Source: Salvelinus alpinus (taxonomy: Eukaryota > Chordata > Actinopteri > Salmoniformes > Salmonidae). Taken from it: a stretch of 64,000 nucleotides of DNA. Shown piece after piece: positions 12,167 through 22,401 of this stretch. Location: NCBI RefSeq assembly GCF_045679555.1, contig NC_092090.1:26678202-26742201 (forward strand), in the 5' to 3' direction. Numbering within the stretch: position 1 is the stretch's first letter; the number at the start of each line of letters is the position of its first letter. Position numbers and translations under genes: made by a program. The notes under the pieces were generated by a model, which was not told the DNA's origin, ran no database searches, and saw nothing but the letters and a program-made list of their open reading frames with translations.

Positions 12167-12173
<7 letters not shown>
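8989..12173 (+). mobile_element. Second non-LTR retrotransposon, 5'-truncated and decayed
   Basis: The element starts abruptly in the C-terminal half of the endonuclease and runs through reverse transcriptase, a cysteine/histidine zinc-binding tail, an AT-rich 3' UTR, AATAAA at 12150-12155 and a terminal GAATTGAATTGA. The reverse transcriptase has FADD and RQGCSLSP motifs, unlike the YADD and GVPQGS of the L2 element, so it is a different clade (I/Nimb-like or RTE-like; I cannot decide). Sense-strand composition is A-rich, in contrast with the C+T-rich L2 element. GA tracts flank both edges. Confidence 0.85.

Positions 12174-12262
<89 letters not shown>
12172..12262 (+). repeat. (GA)n microsatellite
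   Basis: About 45 uninterrupted GA units fused directly to the LINE 3' end. Confidence 0.95.
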
Positions 12263-12264
<2 letters not shown>

Positions 12265-12356
12265 CCCTGTAGGACAGACAGGCTGGTGACCAGAGCCAGG
12301 CTACAGCAGTGTCCCACAAACATCATATATGCTACTGTTGATCTGCTTTCGCACGC

Positions 12357-13517
<1,161 letters not shown>

Positions 13518-13593
<76 letters not shown>
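13518..13593 (+). repeat. (CA)n microsatellite
   Basis: About 37 CA units with one TA near the left edge. Confidence 0.95.
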
Positions 13594-13596
<3 letters not shown>

Positions 13597-15422
13597 AAAG
13601 GGATATGACCACAAACCGATACCTTCCACAACACACACCTGGTTATTTTGTCTTCCCTGACACCAATTGTTGGTTTAATTGAGGCTGGGTTGGTCTGTTG
13701 CCTGCTGACCTGGCCAGAACAATGCATACCCCTCTAGCACAATGTAATTGTCTCTTCAAGTGGGGCCTTTTCCAAGCAGCCCCGGGGCCCGGCCAGGCTG
13801 GGGGACAGTATATACCCAGCTAGGCCCATCCATCACTCAGTCACTCAGCCACTACAGGAAGTAGTTAACATGGCCGACCTATGGGGCTGTTGGACAGGGG
13901 AAAACACACAGAACAATGGCCATACTTCATCATGATCTAACTCCACGTACATCAATCAATCAGTCGCCTGTGTTTGCTCAACTAATTCAGCCGGTTAACT
14001 CTTGGATCAGGGAGGGAGGGAGGGGGTGAGAGAGAGAGATAGAGAGGATGATTATGTTAGTCTTTTGTTCTTCTACATAGAGTAATTGTTATATCCCACT
14101 GAGGTGGTAGGTATCACTATACATGGGTAGTTACCTCAATACTATATTACATGGAGCTAGCTGTATCTAGGCCAGGGTTAAGGGTTGAGAGTGTGCATGG
14201 CCTTAGGTAGTTGGGTAGAGCCGGGTATAACAGTGAGGCAGGTCTCCATGGTTGTAACTTAGCTACAGTAGACTTTCCTCAGTTTGGCTGGGCTTGTGGC
14301 TTCAACTGACTGTGTAAACCCAGCAGGCCCTTCCTGGCAGGAGAGGACTATAAACCTGCATAGGGGTGTATTATTATTTTATGAGTAATTATTCAGTTAA
14401 AAAGTCATTTCTACACACCGGTAGTGTGAAACAGCAGCCCTTACATTTAGCTATAGACACACCCAGTTCCAATTATAACTACCCTTCAAAATATGAACTT
14501 TAATTGACTGTGTTCATGACTAAATGAAATAAATACACAGAAGAAATACTCTTCTCGTTTAATGTCTAATATACAGTCACGTACAGTACATCATAGTAGA
14601 GAGAGCAAGCTAGAGTAAGACAGACAGAATGGCCCGTCTATCTGTCTTACAGAGACATGGCTACGGCTGGGACGGCCTGGCAGAGTAAGTCGATGGACAG
14701 AGTGGCCTGAAACCCAGAGGTTAGTTGTGCTGCAGACATACTTGGGCTAATTTGTTTGCCAGTGAAATAGGCCAGTAAATAACAGGACTTTGTACAGATG
14801 GCTGCCAGGGCATCCCATCTATCTGGCAGGGAGAGAGACAGGCCAGGTGGTGACAGGGCATGCAGGCCAGAGAATTGTAACTGACACTCACCTGACAAAT
14901 GAGTCTCAATTCACTGCTCAAATACACTCCAGGAAAAGGTAAAACACACTTAGATAGCCTACTCACACAGCCTGGTAAATGAAATGTGTACATGTGTAAA
15001 TGTGCATGAACGCACAAAAGCACAGGCACACACACAAATACACACACGCACAGACACACAGCAAGGCCAAAGTGGGATACAGTGTGATGATGAACATGAT
15101 GCAGGAGCCTTGGACACAACAGAGAGCACCACACAGAGAGCAGAGGGTCATAAAACACTGTCTTGGTTTATTTACTGCCTTCCTAAAGCTTCAGACAGAC
15201 AAGCTGAGCTGTGAAACAGAGAGCACATAGTTGTTTAACTCAACAATACAGCCAGTCTACAATCTCAACCTCAGTCAACATACAAAAAGATTAAGCAAGA
15301 GAACAACAATTTGGCAACTGTTAACATTTGAAATTGGAAAAACCTCCAGAAATAAAATACAACTTTGAGAAGTGTATTTTTAACACTATATATCAGTTCT
15401 ACTTCCTGTTGATATAGATAGA
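13594..15422. other. Unique DNA, no gene recognised
   Basis: Apart from the weak promoter-like motif this is non-repetitive. It has short GA (near 14026) and CA (near 15030) runs and AT-rich parts. At 15162-15175 the minus strand carries AAATAAA, a possible polyadenylation signal for a minus-strand transcript. Confidence 0.4.
13809..13872 (+). promoter_or_regulatory. Possible TATA-type core promoter (weak)
   Basis: TATATA at 13809-13814 follows a GC-rich stretch (CCCCGGGGCCCGGCCAGG, about 13780-13797). An ATG in good context (AACATGG) is at 13870, with a 22-codon frame behind it. The spacing fits a short 5' UTR. No downstream gene is recognised, so this is a pattern match only. Confidence 0.2.
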
Positions 15423-15430
15423 TAAATAAA

Positions 15431-15925
15431 TTGGTAACACTTCATTTGAACTAAACACCATGATCTCTTCATAACCTTCATAAAAATGTCCTAACCATGT
15501 TATAAAGCTTCATACCACGAGTCATAACTTGTCAACACATGCCATAAAGCTTCAGTTATGACAATGACACAAGTTATGAAGAGTTATGACATGTTTACAA
15601 CATTGTTATACAGGCATTATGGTGGCTAGTTCAAATAAAGAGGGCTGCCCGACTGCAGCCCGCGGGTGCTTTTATTTGGCCCCCAAGTTTTCGAAGCAAA
15701 ATAATAATAAAATAACAATATTTTTTTTATAATTCCCAAGTATTCCCACGCATAATAGAGAGACAAGTAATCGTGTACAAACGTAAGCAAGGTTTGTAAT
15801 TATTATGTTTTGGTCAAATATTATATCTGTTTGGGCTTCTTGGGGTCAATTTGCAGTTAAAAATGATTTGTATTTCATCCTGCGGCTGAATCTAGTTGAT
15901 GATCCCTGAAATAAAGTGTTACCAA
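15431..15925. mobile_element. Miniature inverted-repeat element (hAT-like), interrupted
   Basis: The left end TTGGTAACACTTCATTTGAA is matched by the inverted right end. When the inner element (15641-15908) is set aside, the terminal repeats extend to about 23 bp with one mismatch. The flanks TAAATAAA (15423-15430) and GAAATAAA (15926-15933) match at 7 of 8 positions, fitting an 8-bp target duplication of hAT type. No ORF is present. Without the insertion the element is about 219 bp. Confidence 0.75.
15641..15908. mobile_element. Second miniature hAT-like element nested inside the first
   Basis: This 268-bp block is bounded by an exact 8-bp direct repeat, AAATAAAG, at 15633-15640 and 15909-15916. 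Its ends, AGGGCTGCCCGACT and (inverted) CAGGGATCATCAACT, are imperfect inverted repeats of the CAGGG type common in hAT elements. It landed in the right terminal repeat of the older element. It is non-coding and AT-rich in the middle. Confidence 0.75.
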
Positions 15926-15933
15926 GAAATAAA

Positions 15934-16160
15934 AAGAAGGCTGCTCTGCTTGGCTTTGACAACCATCCCATTTTCACCCATAGCTTCTCTTTCCTGGCTG
16001 GTTTTGTCAGAAGCCGTGGATCTGACTTTCTGGCCTGCAGCGATACAGGGAAAGTGGTGCTCTACACGCTTTAAGACTAATTAAAAGCCATTGAACAGCT
16101 GCAATTATGAAGAGAGAGTGGCAGTTGGGATGGGGATCCTTCTATCAGCCAAACATTATA
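15934..16160. other. Unique DNA, no gene seen
   Basis: No repeat or coding signal recognised. Confidence 0.5.
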
Positions 16161-16790
16161 GTAGCTGTCTGCCTGGGCTGCCTTTCAGCCCTATATAAAC
16201 TGTCTGCCTGGGCTGCCTTTCAGACCTACATAAACTGTCTGCCTGGGCTGCCTTTCAGTCCTACATAAACTGTCTGCCTGGGCTGTCTTTCAGTCCTACA
16301 GTAGCTGTCTGCCTGGGCTGCCTTTCAGCCCTATATAATCTGTCTGTCAGGGCTGCGTTTCAGTCCTACAGTAGCTGTCTGTCAGGGCTGCCTTTCAGCC
16401 CTATATAATCTGTCTGTCAGGGCTGCTTTTCAGTCCTACAGTAGCTGTCTGCCTGGGCTGCCTTTCAGCCCTATATAATCTGTCTGTCAGGGCTGCTTTT
16501 CAGTCCTACAGTAGCTGTCTGCCTGGGCTGCCTTTCAGTCCTACATAAACTGTATGCCTGGGCTGCCTTTCAGTCCTACAGTAGCTGTCTGCCTGGGCTG
16601 CCTTTCAGTCCTACAGTAGCTGTCTGCCTGGGCTGCCTTTCAGTCCTACAGTAGCTGTCTGCCTGGGCTGCCTTTCAGTCCTACATAAACTGTCTGTCTG
16701 GGCTGCATTTCAGCCCTACAGTAGCTGTCTGTCAGGGCTGCCTTTCAGCCCTACAGTAGCCGTCTGCCTGGGCTGCCTTTCAGCCCTACA
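16161..16790 (+). repeat. 35-bp minisatellite, 18 copies
   Basis: The unit is CTGTCTGCCTGGGCTGCCTT plus TCAGTCCTACAGTAG. Variants alternate CTACAGTAG with CTATATAAT/CTACATAAA at the end and CCTGGG with TCAGGG in the middle. 630 bases make exactly 18 units. Confidence 0.95.
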
Positions 16791-17157
16791 GAGCAGACTA
16801 GAGACAGACATGCAGACAGAGGCCTGCCTACTAGAACCTAGAGGTCTACTAGACTCTCATGTCCTTTCCTCTCTAGCACAAACATCTCCCAGCCCTGCTA
16901 CAGGCCCTATCCCTATCATACTGCTTCACACATATACAATATCACATACTGTAAATACTGCAGTGACACACATTCAACCACACACACACACAAACATACA
17001 TACTTCAGATAAACACTTTCAGTCACATCTTAGTAACACAAAGTCATGCCCTGTGAGATTCTGAACAAGAAAGTTGTGAAATACAGGAAGTGAATGGATA
17101 GGATACAACAGTATAATTAGAACAACACTGAATTAGAAACAGAAAGTATAAATGTAC

Positions 17158-17435
17158 TACAGATATAGGATTTTAATTTGATCACCCTGTTGTTGCAGGA
17201 CATTTCCTGCCCAGCAGGAAATGCAAACTTGAAGTGTATTCGAGGTTTAAAAGGATTTCTGATGTTTGTAATTTCCACTTGAAAATGTCAGACTTGATTT
17301 GCCCTAAGTAAAAATGTATCAACCCTTACAAAAATGTCCATTAATTATAATCCACCCAATAATTCACATTTCCTGTTACTGCAGGAAAATTACGCTGCTG
17401 TGAGAAACAGGTCAAATTAAGATCCTACATCTGTA
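17158..17435. mobile_element. TA-flanked miniature inverted-repeat element
   Basis: The left end TACAGATATAGGATTTTAAT and the inverted right end TACAGATGTAGGATCTTAAT match over about 24 bp with two differences. TA at each edge suggests a Tc1/mariner-type target duplication. The 278-bp interior is non-coding. I recognise this as a common salmonid repeat family. Confidence 0.75.
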
Positions 17436-17872
17436 TGACTATTTGTCATATCCATACACAAAGCTGGTTAAATGTAGAAAAGAAACAGAACATTCATTGA
17501 AATAATACATTCCTACACATTCAGTTTTAATTCTGCAGGTTGTCCACATTACCATTGTGAGACTAGTTCCAATACCAGCTATAGCATGTTAGCAAAGCAC
17601 TACTCAGGGTTCCATCCTCATGTTGCAGCCATGTTGGGTCCATCCAAACAAAGCTAGATGAGACTGGTTTGGGCGGGGTGGGGCGAGGTACAGGGTTGGG
17701 TGGGGTTCAGGGTGGACTGGGGTGGGGAAGTGTACCCCCATTGGAGGATGTTGACACCATCAGGAGTTGGTAGGTCCTGTTCTCCTTCTCTGTCGTCTGC
17801 CCTCATGATAGAGGCTGTTCAGATGACGGGGTGACTCTCTCTCTCTTTCTCCTTCTCTTTGTGTCCCATCTG
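17436..17872. other. Unique DNA; possible 3' UTR of minus-strand gene
   Basis: It lies directly downstream of the tentative minus-strand stop codon at 17873-17875. It includes a G-rich GGGGTGGGG stretch (17670-17730) and, on the minus strand, ATTAAA near 17526. No coding signal was recognised. Confidence 0.3.
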
Positions 17873-17879
17873 TCACATC
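17873..17879 (-). CDS. Tentative terminal coding exon (last codons and stop), host gene
   Basis: On the minus strand a strong acceptor, a pyrimidine run TTTTCTTTCCCCCTGTCAG, ends at 17880. Joined in phase to the exon at 18551-18691 it completes an arginine codon, adds a methionine and ends at TGA (17875-17873). The fit of phase and stop supports a 3' exon whose remainder is 3' UTR. Evidence is splice-site and phase only. Confidence 0.35.
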
Positions 17880-18053
17880 CTGACAGGGGGAAAGAAAACA
17901 CAAGCCCAGTCATTCCTCCATCCCTCTATTCACAGCCCATCCAGTCACTCACTCCGTCTGTATGACAACAAGTCATTGAGATGTCAGAGTGCAGGCAGGG
18001 CCGGGACCCGGCCACACACTGTAATTAACACACAGACTGAAGGAGCCAAAGTC

Positions 18054-18167
18054 TGCATTCCAAATGGCACCCTATTACCCTTATAGTGGGCTACTCTGGA
18101 CCAGGGCCCATAGGTATCGGGTCAAAAGGAGCGCGCTACATGAGGAATAGGGTGCCATTTGGGAAAC
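18054..18167. mobile_element. Foldback/miniature element, copy 1
   Basis: The arms GCATTCCAAATGGCACCCTA (left) and AATAGGGTGCCATTTGGGAA (right) are inverted repeats of about 22 bp. The middle includes GGACCAGGGCCCATAGG. I recognise this as a very common salmonid foldback repeat. A second copy is at 21156-21270. Confidence 0.75.
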
Positions 18168-18443
18168 ATCTAATGAGCCAAGCAGAGAGCCATGGTGGCT
18201 ATGAAAAGGCCAGCGTACTGCAGAGTAATGTCTGCTGAGTTTAAATGCCAACAGGATGGGATAATTCAACTGTATTTATGACTAAGGAAGAGAACTGCTG
18301 ACCAGAGAGCCAGCAGTTACAGAAAAGAGGGTGGTGGCAACACCACGTAGGTCTATGAAGGAGATGGTTAAGTATTGTTGTATGGTGACAGGACAATCAA
18401 GGAGCTACAGGAAGGTATGCAGACTCATATAAGTGAGTTATTT

Positions 18444-18444
<1 letters not shown>

Positions 18445-18508
<64 letters not shown>
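18445..18508 (+). repeat. (GT)n microsatellite
   Basis: About 31 GT units in the tentative intron/exon-flank region on the minus strand. Confidence 0.95.
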
Positions 18509-18550
18509 TATCTGTGTGGCTGTTTCCGCTTATGTGTGTCTGTGACCAAC

Positions 18551-18691
18551 CTCCAGAGGAGTGACTCCACCCTGTTGATGATGTCAGCTAGGTCAAAGGG
18601 CAGAGGCATGCTGGGGTCGTCGTCGGCCCAAAACGGCCGGTCCACGGGGGCCTCTTCTGGGGGCAGGGTCTGGGCCAGGCTGGAATGGCAC
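18551..18691 (-). CDS. Tentative internal coding exon of a host gene, product not recognised
   Basis: Read on the minus strand this 141-base block is preceded by an acceptor (TTATCTGTCCCTCCAG) and followed by a GT donor (GAG|GTTGGT). Only one of its three frames is open; the other two hit stops. The open frame reads CHSSLAQTLPPEEA, then VDRPFWADDDPSMPLPFDL, then ADIINRVESLLW: a balanced, acidic, protein-like composition, unlike the repeat translations nearby. The phase matches the candidate exons on both sides. I cannot name the protein; the context suggests its C-terminal end. Synonymous conservation cannot be tested here. Confidence 0.5.
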
Positions 18692-19047
18692 CTGGAGGGA
18701 CAGATAAGGACAGGAAATAACAGGACAGGTCAGACACTCCTCTGGACATAAATCACCTCCTATACAGACGCCACCATCATTACACATTGTTGCACAGAAG
18801 CAATGTAAATCAACAGTGGTGGTTCACTGTATCTGACTGATAGTGTATCTGACTGATAGTGAGTTTGAGCAGATCACACAATAACGGGAGGTAATTGTTG
18901 GGTGAGTGTGGAGTGTGTGTTTTCTGTAAACACACAGGGAGTACCAATGTGTGTTTGACCAGGAGGCAGTAGGCTTGTGTTTCCTCTCCTGTTCTCTTTA
19001 TGACTCCCAATTAGACTGGTCCCTATTAGACCCTGCAGGGTGTAGGG

Positions 19048-19148
<101 letters not shown>

Positions 19149-19709
19149 TGTCTCTCTGGGGTAGGTATGTGATCTGTTTGAGAGGTGAGAGTCAGGAATG
19201 TTTTGTATGTAGCCCTACATGGGTGTGTGATCTGTGTGTGTTGTGGTTTAAACCGTCAATATGATGACAAAGCAACAGTATCCTCAGTGATTAATGCTCC
19301 AGTCATTTCCACACCGCCAGATGGTTTCTCTGGAAAGCCCTCTCCTTTCATCCAGTCAGAACAAGAGAGACAGATAGAGAAACAACCCTCTGGTGTAATT
19401 ACATGGTGTTTCTGCACTATTCTACATTATATGATTCATGGATTATGACTTCTACTGTTTCCACCACCTAGTCTGTTGGATCAAAATGGATACCGAAACA
19501 TCACGGTATGAGACGTCTCAGTAGGAATCACTATTGTATTTACACAGGTGACTTGGTGGCAGTCTGGACTGTCACTGTAAATATGTCTTCCATAGTGACA
19601 GATGAGGCTGACCCCTGACCTGGAAGTGAAGGAGGGGATGGGTGCGAGGGGACAGTGGTGGTGGGGGGTTGTGGTCACAGTGTGTGTGTGTGTCACAGTT
19701 ACTCCTTAC

Positions 19710-19738
19710 TTCACGATCTCCTCCTCCTCCTCCTCCTT
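19710..19738 (-). CDS. Tentative short coding exon (acidic), host gene
   Basis: On the minus strand the acceptor CTTCTTTTTCAG precedes 29 bases encoding KEEEEEEIV plus two bases of a lysine codon, followed by a good donor GTAAGG. The first base of the exon at 18691 completes that lysine codon in frame. If not spliced, the frame stops at once (TAA), so it could instead be a terminal exon. The GAG run is repeat-like, which lowers confidence. Confidence 0.3.
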
Positions 19739-19742
19739 CTGA

Positions 19743-22109
19743 AAAAGAAGCTGGTTGGTGTCTGACTCCCTCCCCCATCCCTACCCCAGGCATCCTGCTT
19801 CCCCCTGCCTCCCCACCCCCCTACAGTCTCTAGGGTCCCTAACAGGTGTGTGTTATGGATGTGACGGGGAGGTCCTTAATGTGGCCAGGGAACAGGCAGT
19901 CCAGGCCGTCCCTGCCTCAATCGGCCGTTCTATATTTCAACCAAGGGCCACTTAATGCTGGAGTAGTTGTTCAGCTAAGTGGTACCATTCAGCTGTGGTC
20001 TAACCCTCTGATAGGTAGTGCATTACACCAAGAGGACGGTATTAACATACACCATCCACATATATCTTCCAGGCCTCAGATCAGGGGCCTGATAATAGAA
20101 TGTGTTAACATGCTCTAAGTACCATTATGTAGCATATGACTTGATAAATAATAGGATCAGCTGACCTTGGGGCTGCGCGACAACACATGGGTCTAAATGT
20201 TCTCATGATTTATTTAAGGGCAGAATTAAAGGAAGCGCCACTTCAGAGAGAGGACGACGGACACGCCAGGCATAAATATATAACTGGATGAAAAGAGACA
20301 CAGACACACAGAGAATAGAGATACGCATCACACGCATACATTCTGCTTACATCAGCGGACCGACACCAAAGGCCATGGGAACACAGTGCCGTTTGAGTTT
20401 TAGAGTCAATTAACTATTCATGTTAGACTGGTACAATAGAAAACACTGGCCTCTGTTCTGCTGTCCTGAACAAGGATATGAAGATAGACAGTGTAAATAT
20501 GTGGTGAAGTTCATTATGTAGTAATACTGTACTCATCTGACAGAGAATCTAACCGTATTAAACTGGAATGGAGAGATCTTGTTTAACCAGAAATGCAGTA
20601 GTTATGAGGATGAGAGTTGTGTCAAATATAATAGAGGCCAGAACATTCAACCCACCACCTCCAATAGCTGCAAATACCACACCTTCACTTAACCGCTAAA
20701 ATGGAATCAAATAATTCAATATCTAGTCTGGTACCTTAAACTCTCATAGAAATGCATTGTGAGCTACAGCACTATACACATTCTCACAAATCACCACTTT
20801 CCCCTGGGAAAACAGCACCTTAAAGGTAAGGTCAAAGACAAAGAGGAGGGATAGAGGGATGGAGAAAGAGAGGCAGAGCTAGAGGACTAGGAGTGTGTTT
20901 GTGAGTCTTCAGTGTTCCAACGGATTAACCCTAGACAGATATGGGCTAACTATCCCATCTGGTGCTCTCTCGCCCACTCGCTCAGGAGAGATTGGCAATA
21001 CAATCACTCATTTCAATTTGCCCTGAAACCCTATAGCCCGGCAGGCCTGCTCAAATAGTATGCTAATGTGAAAGGAATCTGAGCTTCTATCGCCTTTTAT
21101 TCCACAGAGGCCTTCTATAGTGCAGCCGCACACTGCACTTGAACTGTTCTGTCTGGCTGCCTCCCAAAAAGCACCCTATTCCCCATATAGTGCACTACTT
21201 TTCATCAGAGTCCTTTACCCCTGGTTCAAAGTAGTGCACTAAATAGTGAATAGGATGCCATTTGGGCCGCAGAGTCTGTGGCAAGGAGGGGGCTATAGGG
21301 CTCTAGCTGGCAGAGAAGCTCACCATAGGGCCCAGGCTCCGGCCCCACACTGCACTGCTCAAACTAACCACTTTAGCTAAAGTGAGTGTTAATTATGGAC
21401 AGGCAAAGCAGTCAATAAAAGGTTAATGTAAAAGTCAAAGGATAAATTCCTTTAAGCATTGCATCATTCCACCATCTCCGCGACCGACACGGTGCTCGCA
21501 GGTCTCTCCTAATCAATACGTTTTACTGTAATGCGCTCCCCATCGATTTCCCCCTGGCTCAGCCCTCCCTCCTCAGCCCACTCACTGCCCGGTAAAGAAA
21601 GGAGAGAGAGAGGGAGAGAAAGAGAGGGGGAAGAAAAATAAATCCATTGCTGCAAGTAAATAAAATGATTAACCTCTGCTTCACTTTGTTTTCTCTCTCT
21701 CTATTTGTTGGGAGTGCCTGGCTGGTCCAGAGATCAACATTATCAGCATCAGGAACCCTCCATCTCTCCACTAGCCATATCATTGTGCTGAGTCCACTCC
21801 TGCAGCCAGGGCCATACATTAAAAGCCTCTCTACTCTTAACAGGATGGAGAGCCGCCTAATAGACAACATCAGTGCTTCCGACTCATGCAATTACACTGA
21901 TAAATGCCACGATTGTGTCAGGCCAAGTGGGGAAAAAAGCAGGCTAACATAGATAGCAGACAACACTTATTGTGTTATTGCTACAGGAGATTATTTGTAA
22001 CCACACATGGGAGTAAATGGAGACTGTTTGATAAAGACATTATGTAGGTAGGGTGGGGTTGCTGCCTGATGGAAATTCCTTTTAAGGAGATGGGTTGTGA
22101 TATCTCTGT
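19743..22109. other. Unique DNA with possible regulatory islands, no gene recognised
   Basis: It includes a foldback element (21156-21270). The stretches 21360-21540 and 21640-21960 have even composition and motifs such as TTAATTATGGAC and ATTATCAGCATCAGG that look like conserved vertebrate noncoding DNA. This is an impression from reading only. If the minus-strand gene is real this would be intronic. Confidence 0.35.
21156..21270. mobile_element. Foldback/miniature element, copy 2
   Basis: Same family as 18054-18167. The arms CTCCCAAAAAGCACCCTATT and GAATAGGATGCCATTTGGG are inverted, and the interior GTGCACTACTTTTCATCAGA pairs with CAAAGTAGTGCACT. Confidence 0.75.
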
Positions 22110-22111
22110 GT

Positions 22112-22144
<33 letters not shown>
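22110..22144 (+). repeat. (GT)n microsatellite
   Basis: About 16 GT units. Confidence 0.9.
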
Positions 22145-22146
<2 letters not shown>

Positions 22147-22401
22147 CCTCAGATCACCTGGTTCCTCATTATCTCCCCTACACCCACAGTTCAGTCCTTT
22201 AGAACTCTGCAGGTGTGAGGTTTTACGGCCTTGCCAGCGAAGCCACAAACCAGAGAATGCAATCAAACAAGTCATGCAGAAACAGGCATGTGTCTCATAA
22301 ATTCAGACTAGCCGCCGAAGGTGATGTACGCAATCATGTTGCCCAGGATGACAGCCGTTCAGCGGGCATGTCTCGCCTGTACCTGTACACATCTCTGTCT
22401 T

